Origin: CALNZV01 sp942491115
GTDB lineage: Bacteria > Desulfobacterota > Desulfobacteria > Desulfobacterales > UBA5852
Length of the DNA: 64,000 nucleotides
Assembly: GCA_942491115.1 (NCBI GenBank)
Contig: CALNZV010000020.1
Coordinates: forward strand, 992,001 to 1,056,000
Reading direction: 5' to 3'
In this document: positions 42,522-52,011 of the stretch, one piece after another
Layout of the letters: every line of letters begins with the position of its first letter
Numbering within the stretch: position 1 is the stretch's first letter
Made by a program: the position numbers and the translations under genes
Notes under the pieces: model-generated
What the model was told of the DNA's origin: nothing
What the model saw: only the letters and a program-made list of their open reading frames with translations
Databases searched by the model: none

Positions 42522-44132
42522 ATGAAGAAATGGTATTGGGTGTTCCTATGCATTGCCTCCCTCATTTTCGCGGGCGCCGCATTAGCGGAAACGCCCAAGG
42601 AAGGGGGAACCCTGGTTTTTGGCCGCGGTGGAGACAGCGTCGGACTGGACCCCGCTTACGAGACCGACGGCAACTCGTTCATGGTCTGCGACAACATTTT
42701 CGAGGCCTTAGTCTTCTACGCGGACGAATCCACCGCCCTCGAGCCCGGGCTGGCCGAATCCTGGGACATTGCCCCGGACGGCAAGACCTATACGTTCCAT
42801 CTGCGAAAAGGGGTGAAGTTCCACGACGGCACCGATTTCAACGCCGATGCGGTGGTCTTCTCCATCGGTCGTATGATGAAGGAGCCCAAGGTCAAGTTTC
42901 TGGGCAAGGGCTATGACATCCCGGCCCAGGAGAGGCCCCCGGAGTACTGGGTTTCCATGGAAATGGACGATATCGTCGACAGCATCGAGGCCGCGGACGA
43001 GTCCACGGTGGTGTTCAAACTGAAACAGGTGAACGCCCCCTTCCTGGCCAACCTGGGAATGGACTTTGCCGACATCATCAGCCCCACGGCCTTTTTGAAA
43101 AATCCCACGGAATTCATCCGCAACCCGGTGGGTACCGGACCGTTCAAGTTCACTCAATGGGTCAAGGATGACCGCATTGTTCTCGAAAAATTCGATGCGT
43201 ATTGGGACAAGGACGCCGGCCCCTATCTGGACAAAGTGGTCTTCCGCTCCATCCCGGAAAACTCGGTCCGTTTTCTGGAGCTCAAGACCGGCAACATCCA
43301 CATCTGTCAGTTCCCCAACCCCCAAGACATCGCGATGGCTAAAGAGGATAAGAACCTGATCCTGCCCACCCAGCCGGGCATGAACGTGGGCTACCTCTCT
43401 TTCAACCATACCAAAGAGCCCTGGAAGAGCAACGTCAACCTGAGAAAAGCCATTGGCCACGCCATCAACCGCAAGGCCATCGTGGACAACCTCTACCAGG
43501 GAATGGGCCAGGTGGCCAAAAACCCAATCCCGCCCACCATGTGGAGTTACAACGAAAGCATCCCGGGATATGTGTATGATCCCGCCTTGGCCAAGACATT
43601 GTTGGCCGACGCTGGCTTTCCCAACGGCGAAGGCCTGGGGGAAATCAACCTGTGGTCCATGCCGGTGCCGCGTCCTTACAACCCCGACGGGGTCAAAATC
43701 GGTGAGGCCATGGCCGCCGATCTGGCCAAAGTGGGCATCAAGGCCAAAGTGGTCACCTTCGAATGGGGCACCTATCTCAAACGCCAGCGGGAGCAGCCCG
43801 AGGACATGGATCTCTTCCAGCTGGGCTGGACCGGTGACAACGGGGATCCGGACAACTTCCTGGCCGTGCTCTTCGACGGCATGGCGTCCGAGTCCATACG
43901 GACCCAGTGGAAGAACGCCGACTATCACGCACTGATGGTGAAGGGCCGGGAAACTATCGATCAGAACAGCCGGTCCACCATTTACCAAGAGGCTCAGCAG
44001 ATTTTCTTCGACGAGTGTCCCGCCATTGCGGTGGCCCATTCCACGGTGATCTGGCCGGCCCTCAAGAACGTGCAGAGCTTCAAACTGCACCCCACCTCGT
44101 CGGTGCGCCTGAAAAACGTCTGGCTGAAGTAA
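42522..44132 (+). CDS. dppA: Dipeptide/oligopeptide ABC transporter substrate-binding protein
   Basis: 536 residues, extracellular solute-binding family 5. Signal peptide: MKKWYWVFLCIASL with cleavage after AGAALA. Then the family start GGTLVFGRGGDSVGLDPAYE, GLAESWDIAPDGKTYTFHLR and KGVKFHDGTDFNADAVVFSI. The ATG follows AAAGGAG at a good distance. It is first in a five-gene rightward operon with two permeases and two ATPases. Peptides are the likely ligand; other small molecules (nickel, glutathione) are known for this family. Confidence 0.9.
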   Translation: MKKWYWVFLCIASLIFAGAALAETPKEGGTLVFGRGGDSVGLDPAYETDGNSFMVCDNIFEALVFYADESTALEPGLAESWDIAPDGKTYTFHLRKGVKFHDGTDFNADAVVFSIGRMMKEPKVKFLGKGYDIPAQERPPEYWVSMEMDDIVDSIEAADESTVVFKLKQVNAPFLANLGMDFADIISPTAFLKNPTEFIRNPVGTGPFKFTQWVKDDRIVLEKFDAYWDKDAGPYLDKVVFRSIPENSVRFLELKTGNIHICQFPNPQDIAMAKEDKNLILPTQPGMNVGYLSFNHTKEPWKSNVNLRKAIGHAINRKAIVDNLYQGMGQVAKNPIPPTMWSYNESIPGYVYDPALAKTLLADAGFPNGEGLGEINLWSMPVPRPYNPDGVKIGEAMAADLAKVGIKAKVVTFEWGTYLKRQREQPEDMDLFQLGWTGDNGDPDNFLAVLFDGMASESIRTQWKNADYHALMVKGRETIDQNSRSTIYQEAQQIFFDECPAIAVAHSTVIWPALKNVQSFKLHPTSSVRLKNVWLK

Positions 44133-44158
44133 GCTTTCGACCGGACCCGGTAAAAACA

Positions 44159-44186
44159 GTGGGAGAGGCGCTCACCCCTCTCCCAC
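44159..44186 (+). terminator. Stem-loop after the binding-protein gene of the dpp operon
   Basis: GTGGGAGAGG (44159-44168) pairs perfectly with CCTCTCCCAC (44177-44186) across eight bases, followed by TTGTCTC. It is probably a partial terminator or RNA-stabilising stem that raises binding-protein output relative to the permease genes. Confidence 0.65.
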
Positions 44187-44218
44187 TTGTCTCAACCCAT
44201 TAACCCCACAGAGCCGAC

Positions 44219-45223
44219 ATGCTGGCTTACATCATCCGACGCCTCATGATCATGATCCCCACCCTGCTGGGGGTAACGGTGATCGTATTTCTGATGTTGC
44301 ACGCCACCCCGGGAGACCCCGCGGAACTTCTCCTCGGGGAACGGGCCACCGAGGAGGCCCTAATGCAGGTTCGCGAACACCTGGGCCTGAACGAACCCCT
44401 TCACGTCCAGTACGGTTTGTTTTTGAAGCGATTGATGAAAGGGGATCTGGGGGAGACCATCTGGACGCGACAGAAGGTCTGGATAGAGGTGAAGCAGCGC
44501 TTCCCGGCCACGATCGAACTTTCTCTGGTAGCGCTTTTCATCAGCTGTTTTGCCGGTATGATTCTCGGCATCATCTCCGCCACCAAACAATACTCCATCT
44601 TCGATTACCTCAGTATGCTGGGCGCCTTGGCCGGGGTCAGCATGCCGATCTTCTGGCTGGGCCTCATCTTCATGCTGATCTTCTCCCTCAATCTCGGCTG
44701 GCTGCCTCTCTCCGGGCGGCTGAGCATCGGGATAGACCTGGAGGTGATCACCAATTATTACATTCTGGACGCCGTTCTCACCCGAAACTGGCCGGCCTTC
44801 AAAGATGCCGTCTGGCATATCATCATGCCGGCCGTCACCCTAAGCACGATCCCGACCGCCATCGTGGCCCGCATGACCCGCTCGGCCATGCTGGACGTGC
44901 TCCGACAAGACTATATCAAGACGGCCAAAGCCAAGGGACTGTCCAATTTTAAGGTCATCTTCAAGCACGCCCTCAGAAACGCCATGATTCCGGTGGTCAC
45001 CACTATCGGACTGCAGTTCGGAGTCCTGCTGGGCGGGGCCATTCTGACGGAAACCATTTTCGCCTGGCCTGGCGTGGGTAAATGGATGTACGACGCTGTC
45101 ATGCAGCGGGACTACATGGTCATTCAGGGCGGCACCCTGTTTATCGCAGCGATTTTCGTGGTCATCAATCTTTGCGTGGATGTGCTTTACGCCGTCATCA
45201 ATCCACGCATCAGCGTTCAATAA
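44219..45223 (+). CDS. dppB: Peptide ABC transporter permease DppB
   Basis: 334 residues, inner-membrane permease. N-terminal helix MLAYIIRRLMIMIPTLLGVT, a conserved periplasmic start (HATPGDPAELLLGE), and the ATPase-contact loop MLDVLRQDYIKTAKAKGLSN, the EAA motif. It pairs with DppC. No strong ribosome site was seen. Confidence 0.92.
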   Translation: MLAYIIRRLMIMIPTLLGVTVIVFLMLHATPGDPAELLLGERATEEALMQVREHLGLNEPLHVQYGLFLKRLMKGDLGETIWTRQKVWIEVKQRFPATIELSLVALFISCFAGMILGIISATKQYSIFDYLSMLGALAGVSMPIFWLGLIFMLIFSLNLGWLPLSGRLSIGIDLEVITNYYILDAVLTRNWPAFKDAVWHIIMPAVTLSTIPTAIVARMTRSAMLDVLRQDYIKTAKAKGLSNFKVIFKHALRNAMIPVVTTIGLQFGVLLGGAILTETIFAWPGVGKWMYDAVMQRDYMVIQGGTLFIAAIFVVINLCVDVLYAVINPRISVQ

Positions 45224-45236
45224 TCCGGGACACCTT

Positions 45237-46121
45237 ATGGGAAGACCCACAGATCCCCACGACCGACACCCTCTTTTCGAACAGCTAAGCCAGCTGTGGC
45301 GAAACAAGACCGCCATTCTGGGCCTGGTCATCATCACCGGTTTTGTTCTGGTTGCGATTACCGCCCCATTGATCAGCCCTCACAACCCGGTGGAAACCTC
45401 CCTGTACGACCAGCTCAAACCGCCCGTGTGGCATGAGAAAGGTGCCTGGGAAAATATTCTCGGCACCGACGAGCTGGGTCGCGACACCCTTTCCCGCATC
45501 ATTTACGGCGCCCGGGTGTCCTTGACCGTGGCCGTGGTTAGCGTGGGGCTGGCCTTTACCCTCGGCACCCTTTTGGGATGCATATCCGGCTACTACAAGG
45601 GGTTTTGGGACAGCCTCATCATGCGGATCATGGATATGATCCTGGCCTTCCCATACCTGCTCCTGGCTATCGTGGTGGTGGCCTACCTGGGGCCCAGCTT
45701 GCAAAACGCCATGATGGCCATCGGCATCACCTATGTGCCCCGATTTGCCCGAATCGTTCGCGGCAGTGTCCTCGAGGAGTGCGAAAAGGACTATGTGATG
45801 GCCGCAAGGGCGGTGGGCGCCAAAAACTGGCGCATCATCTTTCTTGGCATTCTGCCCAACTGCCTGGGGCCACTCATCGTCCAGACGACCCTGAGCATGG
45901 CCTCGGCCATCCTGGACGCCGCGGCATTGAGCTTTCTGGGGCTAGGTGCCCAGCCACCGACGCCCGAGTGGGGGGGGATGATCGCCAGGAGCCGGGCTCT
46001 CATTCTGCGGGCCTCGTGGGTCATGACCTTCCCCGGCATCGCCATCCTGTTGGCGGTTCTGGGATTCAACCTTTTGGGAGACGGCCTTCGGGATGCCCTG
46101 GATCCAAGACTTAGAGACTGA
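45237..46121 (+). CDS. dppC: Peptide ABC transporter permease DppC
   Basis: 294 residues from the ATG at 45237 (13 bases after dppB). An upstream in-frame ATG lies inside dppB. Marks: LSQLWRNKTAILGLVIITGF, the conserved HENILGTDELGRD-type stretch (here ENILGTDELGRDTLSRIIYG), and the EAA loop YVMAARAVGAKNWRIIFLGI. A small hairpin (46124-46140) follows the stop. Confidence 0.92.
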   Translation: MGRPTDPHDRHPLFEQLSQLWRNKTAILGLVIITGFVLVAITAPLISPHNPVETSLYDQLKPPVWHEKGAWENILGTDELGRDTLSRIIYGARVSLTVAVVSVGLAFTLGTLLGCISGYYKGFWDSLIMRIMDMILAFPYLLLAIVVVAYLGPSLQNAMMAIGITYVPRFARIVRGSVLEECEKDYVMAARAVGAKNWRIIFLGILPNCLGPLIVQTTLSMASAILDAAALSFLGLGAQPPTPEWGGMIARSRALILRASWVMTFPGIAILLAVLGFNLLGDGLRDALDPRLRD

Positions 46122-46159
46122 CGCCGATGGTTTTCATCGGTTGAACGATCGGCATTGAA

Positions 46160-47137
46160 ATGACGGAACACCCTCTGCTGAATATCGAAAACCTCCAGAC
46201 GTACTTTTTCGTCAAGGATCGCGTTGCCAAGGCCGTGGATGATGTTAGCCTCAGCATCCAGCCCGGGAAGACCCTGGGACTTGTGGGCGAATCCGGGTGC
46301 GGGAAAAGCGTTACCGCCCACTCCATCATGCGGCTCATCCCCGAGCCGCCGGGAAAGATCGTCGGCGGCCGAATCGAATTCGAAGGCAAAAACCTCCTGG
46401 ATCTCAGCAAGCACCAGATGCGCAAAATCCGAGGCAACCGCATCTCCATGATTTTTCAGGAACCCATGACCTCCCTGAACCCGGTCTTTACGGTGGGCGA
46501 TCAGGTCGGGGAAGTCATTCGGCTCCATCAGAGCCTTTCCCGAAAGGCCGTCCGGGAGCGGACCGTGGACATGTTCCAGCTGGTGGGCATTCCGGCTCCG
46601 GAGAGCCGATTGGACGACTACCCCCATCAGATGAGCGGAGGCATGCGACAGAGGGTGATGATCGCCATGGCCCTTGCCTGCAATCCCCGGGTGATGATTG
46701 CCGACGAGCCCACCACCGCCCTCGATGTGACCATTCAGGCCCAGATTCTCGACCTGATGAATCAACTCAAAGCGGAAACCGGGGCCTCGATTCTATTCAT
46801 CACCCATGATCTGGGCGTTATCGCCGAAATGGCCCAGTACGTTGCCGTCATGTACGCCGGGAAAATGGTGGAGTATGCGGATGTCAGGACCCTTTTCAAT
46901 CGTCCGAAGCATCCCTACACCGTCGGCCTCATGGAATCGATCCCGGTTCTTGGGGCAAAAACCGACACCGGCCGGCTCAGCACCATCAAAGGCGTCGTAC
47001 CCTCCCTTTTCAGTCTGCCAGAGGGGTGTTCGTTCAGCGATCGCTGCCCCGACGTCTTTGACGACTGCCGATCCATCGCTCCGGACATGTTCCCGGTCGG
47101 CGACAACCACATAGCACGGTGCCTGAAATATGCCTGA
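46160..47137 (+). CDS. dppD: Peptide ABC transporter ATP-binding protein DppD
   Basis: 325 residues. ABC ATPase with Walker A GESGCGKSV, signature MSGGMRQRVMIAMALACNP and Walker B VMIADEPTTALD. The C-terminal oligopeptide-transporter tail has the cysteine pattern GCSFSDRCPDVFDDC. It works with DppF at the inner face of the membrane. It overlaps dppF by eight bases. Confidence 0.93.
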   Translation: MTEHPLLNIENLQTYFFVKDRVAKAVDDVSLSIQPGKTLGLVGESGCGKSVTAHSIMRLIPEPPGKIVGGRIEFEGKNLLDLSKHQMRKIRGNRISMIFQEPMTSLNPVFTVGDQVGEVIRLHQSLSRKAVRERTVDMFQLVGIPAPESRLDDYPHQMSGGMRQRVMIAMALACNPRVMIADEPTTALDVTIQAQILDLMNQLKAETGASILFITHDLGVIAEMAQYVAVMYAGKMVEYADVRTLFNRPKHPYTVGLMESIPVLGAKTDTGRLSTIKGVVPSLFSLPEGCSFSDRCPDVFDDCRSIAPDMFPVGDNHIARCLKYA

Positions 47138-48122
47138 ATCTTCTGATCTGCTCATCGCCCGCCACCTGGTCAAATACTATCCCATCCGCGGCGGTGTGTT
47201 CATGAAAGAGATTGCTGCCGTCAAAGCGGTGGACGACGTCAGTCTGTCCATCCGCAAAGGGGAAACCCTGGGTCTGGTCGGGGAATCCGGGTGCGGGAAA
47301 TCGACCCTGGGGCGCGCGGTAATGCGGTTGGAGGAGCCCACGTCCGGGGAGGTATGGTTCGACGGCGACAACATTTTGGAATACGATCCTGCCCGCCTCC
47401 GATCCCTTAGAAAAAAAATGCAGATCATCTTTCAGGACCCCTTTTCTTCATTGAACCCCCGCAAATCCGTCGCGTCCATCGTCGGCGAGCCCCTCCTGAT
47501 CCACGGGATGACCAATCGCCGGGAACGGGAAGCCAAAGTCCTCGAGCTGCTCAAGGTGGTGGGCCTCAGCAAGGAACACATGCGCCGCTACCCGCACATG
47601 TTTTCAGGGGGCCAACGCCAAAGAATCGGCATCGCCAGGGCCCTTGCACTGAACCCCAAGCTGGTGGTCTGCGACGAGGCCGTCTCCGCCCTGGACGTGT
47701 CCATTCAGGCCCAGGTGCTCAATCTCCTGAAAGATCTCCAGGAGGACTTTGATCTGACCTACCTGTTCATCTCCCACGACCTTCACGTGGTCGAGCACAT
47801 CAGTGACCGGGTGGCGGTCATGTACCTGGGGAAAATCGTTGAAATCGCGGCCAGCGCGGCCATTTACGGAAGCCCGTTCCACCCTTACACCCAAGCCCTC
47901 TTGAGCGCCTCCCCCATGCCGGACCCCGATGCCAAGCGGAAGCGAATTCTATTGAAGGGGGATGTGCCGAGCCCCATCAATCCTCCTCCCGGATGCCGGT
48001 TTCATACCCGTTGCCCCTATGTCGAGGCCGTCTGCTCCGTCGAAGAACCCGCCCTGAAAGAGATCCGACCCCTTCATCAGGCCGCCTGCCATTTCGCCGG
48101 CACGGTGGGCATCAGTTCTTGA
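47130..48122 (+). CDS. dppF: Peptide ABC transporter ATP-binding protein DppF
   Basis: 330 residues. Walker A GESGCGKSTLGRAV, signature FSGGQRQRIGIARALALNP, Walker B LVVCDEAVSALD, and a C-terminal cysteine tail (PGCRFHTRCPYVEAVC). The start overlaps dppD. Last core gene of the peptide transporter; the radical SAM gene follows after 13 bases. Confidence 0.93.
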   Translation: MPESSDLLIARHLVKYYPIRGGVFMKEIAAVKAVDDVSLSIRKGETLGLVGESGCGKSTLGRAVMRLEEPTSGEVWFDGDNILEYDPARLRSLRKKMQIIFQDPFSSLNPRKSVASIVGEPLLIHGMTNRREREAKVLELLKVVGLSKEHMRRYPHMFSGGQRQRIGIARALALNPKLVVCDEAVSALDVSIQAQVLNLLKDLQEDFDLTYLFISHDLHVVEHISDRVAVMYLGKIVEIAASAAIYGSPFHPYTQALLSASPMPDPDAKRKRILLKGDVPSPINPPPGCRFHTRCPYVEAVCSVEEPALKEIRPLHQAACHFAGTVGISS

Positions 48123-48135
48123 ACCGCCCCTTCGA

Positions 48136-49875
48136 ATGAATCCACCCCACCCGAAAATCGACGTGTTTCACTTCGTGATGATCAAGCCGACCCATTACGA
48201 CGACGACGGCTACCCCATCCAGTGGCTGCGCTCCGCCATCCCCTCAAACACCCTTGCCTGTCTCAACGGTCTGGCGGAGGACTGTAGGGCTCGACGGATC
48301 CTGGGACCCTCCGTTGAGATCCGCCTTCACACCTACGACGAAACCAATCGGCGTATTCGGCCCGGGCGCATTCTCCTCGACATCAAACGGCAGGGAGGAA
48401 AGGGGCTTATCGCCCTCGTCGGGGTGCAGACCAACCAATTCCCCCGTGCCGTTGACCTGGCCCGCCCCTTTCTGAATGAACGCATACCGGTATGTATCGG
48501 AGGCTTTCACGTCTCCGGCTGTGTGGCCATGCTACCGGAACTGCCGGAGCATTTGAAGGCGGCCCAACGGATGGGCATTTGTCTGTTTGCCGGAGAGGCC
48601 GAAGGCGGCCGTCTCGACACCCTTCTCAAAGACGCGTATCGGGGACCCCTCCGCCCCCTTTACAACCACATGGCCTCCCTCCCTGATCTGACGGGCCAGC
48701 CGACACCCATTCTCCCGTCCAAGCACATTCGCAGGACCCTTGGGTCCCTGACCAGCGTCGATCTCGGCCGAGGATGCCCGTTCCAATGCTCGTTTTGCAC
48801 GATCATCAATGTCCAGGGCCGAAAAAGCCGTTGCCGAACCCCGGATGATCTCGAGCGGGTCATCCGGAGCAACCTGGCCCGGCGGATCAATCGGTTTTTC
48901 ATCACCGACGACAACCTTGCCCGAAACCGCTACTGGGAACGGTTCTTCGATCGATTGATCTGGTTGAGGGAAGGGGAGGGTCTCGACATCAAGTTCACCA
49001 TCCAGGTGGACACCCAGTGCCACCGGATCCCCGGATTTATCGAAAAGGCAGCCCGGGCCGGAGTCGCCAGGGCGTTCGTCGGCCTGGAAAGCATCCGTCC
49101 GGAGAATCTGAAATCGGCCGGTAAGTCCCAAAACCTCATCGACGAATACCGAACCATGCTTCAGGGGTGGAAATCAGAAGGCGTGATCACCTATGCGGGA
49201 TATATCGTCGGGTTCCCGAATGACACCGGAGCAAGCATCCGGAGGGATATCGAGACCATCAAGCGGGAATTGCCCATCGATATCCTTCAGTTGAACATGC
49301 TGACCCCGCTGCCCGGGTCCCGGGATCACCTGACTCTACGCACCCGGTCTGTTTGGATGGATCCCGACCTGAACAACTATGACCTGGACCATCGGGTCAC
49401 TCATCATTCCGTCATGACCGACCGCGAGTGGGATGAGGCCTACGACGATGCCTGGAACCAGTTTTATACACCCGAGCACATGGAGACCGTCATGCGCCGG
49501 GCGTCTGCTTTCGGGTTGAGCGTGGGAAAGATCATGTTCATGATGCTGTGGTTTTTCCTCTCCGTTCGGCAGGAGGGCGTTCATCCTCTCGAAGGCGGCT
49601 TTCTCCGGTTGAAGTACCGCAAGGACCGACGCCCGGGCCTTCCCATGGAATCTCCCCCGGCCTTCTACGCAAAAACCATCGCCCACATCCTCTTCAAACA
49701 GGTCAACGCCGCCCGATGGCTGCTTCGCATGAACCGAACCCGAAAACAGATCAAAAGAGACCCGAAACGGAGAGACTACTCAGACCGCTCCATGAGGCTG
49801 ACCCCTCCGGAGCCTCCGGGGGAGGGGCCGGCCCGGGATGATGCCCCGGGAAAGAACACCGGTGCCGGCAACTAG
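48136..49875 (+). CDS. B12-binding-type radical SAM protein
   Basis: 579 residues. The radical SAM cluster motif GCPFQCSFC (Cys214, Cys218, Cys221) follows an N-terminal region of about 200 residues in the place of a cobalamin-binding domain, in which VCIGGFHVSG and later NRFFITDDNLARNRYWERFF are typical of the B12-dependent group. No classic DxHxxG was seen, so cobalamin binding is uncertain. Substrate unknown. It follows dppF by 13 bases and its stop overlaps cobT (convergent) by four bases. Late sequence (residues about 520-579) is basic and Pro/Gly-rich. Confidence 0.82.
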   Translation: MNPPHPKIDVFHFVMIKPTHYDDDGYPIQWLRSAIPSNTLACLNGLAEDCRARRILGPSVEIRLHTYDETNRRIRPGRILLDIKRQGGKGLIALVGVQTNQFPRAVDLARPFLNERIPVCIGGFHVSGCVAMLPELPEHLKAAQRMGICLFAGEAEGGRLDTLLKDAYRGPLRPLYNHMASLPDLTGQPTPILPSKHIRRTLGSLTSVDLGRGCPFQCSFCTIINVQGRKSRCRTPDDLERVIRSNLARRINRFFITDDNLARNRYWERFFDRLIWLREGEGLDIKFTIQVDTQCHRIPGFIEKAARAGVARAFVGLESIRPENLKSAGKSQNLIDEYRTMLQGWKSEGVITYAGYIVGFPNDTGASIRRDIETIKRELPIDILQLNMLTPLPGSRDHLTLRTRSVWMDPDLNNYDLDHRVTHHSVMTDREWDEAYDDAWNQFYTPEHMETVMRRASAFGLSVGKIMFMMLWFFLSVRQEGVHPLEGGFLRLKYRKDRRPGLPMESPPAFYAKTIAHILFKQVNAARWLLRMNRTRKQIKRDPKRRDYSDRSMRLTPPEPPGEGPARDDAPGKNTGAGN

Positions 49876-50933
49876 CTCTGGGCATCCTGGATGGCCACCT
49901 CTTCAAACGTTTTGATGTCGGCAAGAATGCGAGTCGAGGCGTCCATCAGCTCCATGGCGAGGGCCGCACCCGTGCCCTCCCCCAGGCGGAATTGCAAATC
50001 GAGGAGGGGGGTGAGCTCTAGCCGGTCGAGCATGTAACGATGGCCGACTTCGGCGGACCGATGGCTGGCAAAAAGGTAGCGCCGTGCCGCGGGCGCCAGT
50101 TCGCAAGCCACCAAGGCCCCTGCGGTTGAGATGAACCCGTCGCAGACGACGGGGATGCTCCTTGCCGCCGCCCCGATGACCACGCCGGCCAGTCCGCCGA
50201 TCTCGAAGCCTCCGACTTTGGAGAGGACATCGAGGGCGTCTCTCGGGTCCGGCCGGTTGAAGGAAAGCCCTTTTTCGATGGCCGCCACTTTTCGCCTGAG
50301 ACCATCATCGTCCACACCGGTCCCCCGGCCCGTCAACCCGTCCACCGGCAGCCCGGAAAAGGCGGCGATAATCGCCGTCGAGGGTGTGGTGTTGCCGATT
50401 CCCATGTCTCCGGTGCCGAATAGATGCACCGGCCCTTCCTTGACGATTTCCTGAACGATGTCGATCCCCGCCTCGATGCTGCGGATCGCTTCGTCACGGC
50501 TCATGGCCGGTCCCCGGGCAAAATTGGATGTTCCTTTTCGAATTTTCTTGTGGAAAACGGGCAAGGACGGCTCGAAGTCCCATGCGACGCCAAGATCCGC
50601 CACTCGGACCTCCGCACCGGCATGGGCGGCCAGTACATTGATGGACGCCCCGCCGCCGACGAAATTGAGGACCATCTGAGGGGTGACCTCTGAAGGGAAA
50701 AGACTCACCCCTTCATCGCAAACACCGTGATCGCCAGCGCAGGTCACCACCACCTTTCGATGGAGTCGAACGTCAATGGTCCCGAAGATGCCTGCCAGCC
50801 GGGCTCCGACATCTTCAAGAATCCCAAGGCTTCCTGCGGGGCGGGCCTGCTGCCGCAACCGTTCCAGGGCTGACCCGTAGGCAACCTTGTCCGGCTCCTG
50901 AATGGATTCGATGGTCCGATCCAGCAATCCCAT
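49872..50933 (-). CDS. cobT: Nicotinate-nucleotide-dimethylbenzimidazole phosphoribosyltransferase
   Basis: 353 residues from the ATG at 50931-50933, preceded by AGGAGG; the open frame reaches 51017 but the extension is not family-like. CobT activates the lower ligand base of cobalamin. Motifs: RPAGSLGILEDVGARLAGI, VTCAGDHGVCDEGVSLFPSE (catalytic region), TPQMVLNFVGGGASINVLA, and FGTGDMGIGNTTPSTAII. It ends with the active-site glutamate region LDLQFRLGEGTGAALAMELM. No cobalamin riboswitch was seen upstream. Confidence 0.94.
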   Translation of the reverse strand: MGLLDRTIESIQEPDKVAYGSALERLRQQARPAGSLGILEDVGARLAGIFGTIDVRLHRKVVVTCAGDHGVCDEGVSLFPSEVTPQMVLNFVGGGASINVLAAHAGAEVRVADLGVAWDFEPSLPVFHKKIRKGTSNFARGPAMSRDEAIRSIEAGIDIVQEIVKEGPVHLFGTGDMGIGNTTPSTAIIAAFSGLPVDGLTGRGTGVDDDGLRRKVAAIEKGLSFNRPDPRDALDVLSKVGGFEIGGLAGVVIGAAARSIPVVCDGFISTAGALVACELAPAARRYLFASHRSAEVGHRYMLDRLELTPLLDLQFRLGEGTGAALAMELMDASTRILADIKTFEEVAIQDAQS

Positions 50934-51015
50934 GGGGTTCCTCCTTCTCTTGGGTCTATTCTTGTCACAGGCCCCGACACCGTTTTCCTCCTGTCCGGCA
51001 TCCGGCGTCAGCGGC

Positions 51016-51062
51016 AAAAAAAAACCGTGTTTCGCTTGGCAACCGATCCTAACGAAACACGG
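51016..51062 (-). terminator. Rho-independent terminator of the DUF4126 gene
   Basis: Read leftward: CCGTGTTTCGT (51062-51052), loop, CGAAACACGG (51034-51025), then nine Us (51024-51016). A classic stem plus U-run placed about 100 bases after the DUF4126 stop and before cobT, so cobT has its own promoter. Confidence 0.88.
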
Positions 51063-51160
51063 ATAATGGATGCAATGTGCGTTCTAAAGGGCCATGGGGT
51101 CGACGATTTGCGCTTCCAACCGAAACAGCGCCGTTTGCCGATTCGGGCGGGCGGGAATGG

Positions 51161-51823
51161 TCACATCGTCAGCCGTGGTCGCGCACCCGGTTCGGGAAGC
51201 TCGGATACGGGAGCTCCCGTTCCTCCGAAGAACCGGGCCAGGGCCGAGAACACCCGGCGGATCCCCCGCCATATTTTCGGCATCAGCCACATCGCCAAGA
51301 CAGCAAAGGCCATCAGAAAGCCGATAAAAAACAAGGGATAATGAAGCGCTGTCCAGAGACCGGCCACCACCGCGACATCCTCTGCCAGGGAAGCCGCCCA
51401 GTTGGAGATGGGCTCCGGAGAGGCATTGATCACCACTCGGCTCCCGGCCTTGGTCAAATGGGACCCTGCTGCCAAGCCCCCACCGATAATGGCAGCCGCC
51501 AACGTCAGTGCTGGATTCACATCCCCCACGGCGCCTGCCGCCAGAAGAGCCCCCCCTGGAATCCGAATAAAAGTGTGAACCGCATCCCAGCTGTTGTCGA
51601 GTCCGGGGATTTTGTCCGCAAAAAACTCTACACAGAACATCAGGCCCGAGGCGCCGATGACAGCAGGGTGCGCCAAGATCTGGAGATCGGCGGGGAGTGC
51701 CATGCTGCCAGTTGCCCCCAGGACGCCCAGGGTCATGATGGCGGCATACAGATTGATGCCGCTGGCCCATCCGGCACCCATGGTCAGGGCGATAATGCCG
51801 ATAATGTGGTTAAATTGTTCCAT
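51161..51823 (-). CDS. DUF4126 family membrane protein
   Basis: 220 residues, four to five predicted membrane helices: LTMGAGWASGINLYAAIMTL at the start, FADKIPGLDNSWDAVHTFIR (family core), AAAIIGGGLAAGSHLTKAGS and a C-terminal helix before a Gly/Pro-rich tail. DUF4126 proteins are widespread with no established function. It is a single gene with its own terminator, and starts at an ATG after AAAGGAC. Confidence 0.8.
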   Translation of the reverse strand: MEQFNHIIGIIALTMGAGWASGINLYAAIMTLGVLGATGSMALPADLQILAHPAVIGASGLMFCVEFFADKIPGLDNSWDAVHTFIRIPGGALLAAGAVGDVNPALTLAAAIIGGGLAAGSHLTKAGSRVVINASPEPISNWAASLAEDVAVVAGLWTALHYPLFFIGFLMAFAVLAMWLMPKIWRGIRRVFSALARFFGGTGAPVSELPEPGARPRLTM

Positions 51824-51935
51824 GTTCGAGTCCTTTCATGGTGGAAGGCCGTCCCAGGAATCCTCTCCGGTGACTATTAAAGTAGTACCGATCTTAAGAA
51901 AAGCCAACAACATACCGATATCGATTGATAAGCTC

Positions 51936-51964
51936 TTTACAATGGGAACAGTTTGTAATATAAA
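51936..51964 (+). promoter_or_regulatory. Sigma70-type promoter of dksA
   Basis: TTTACA (51936-51941), a 17-base spacer and TATAAA (51959-51964), 47 bases before the dksA ATG. Good matches at ideal spacing. Confidence 0.7.
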
Positions 51965-52011
51965 TTCTTTCTTTGTTGGCATGGCCATTATCACAATGGG
52001 ACGGATCGACC

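Noticed and set aside
50934..51015. Cobalamin riboswitch before cobT
   Set aside because: The gap is too short and lacks the conserved B12-box; it holds only the end of the neighbouring terminator.
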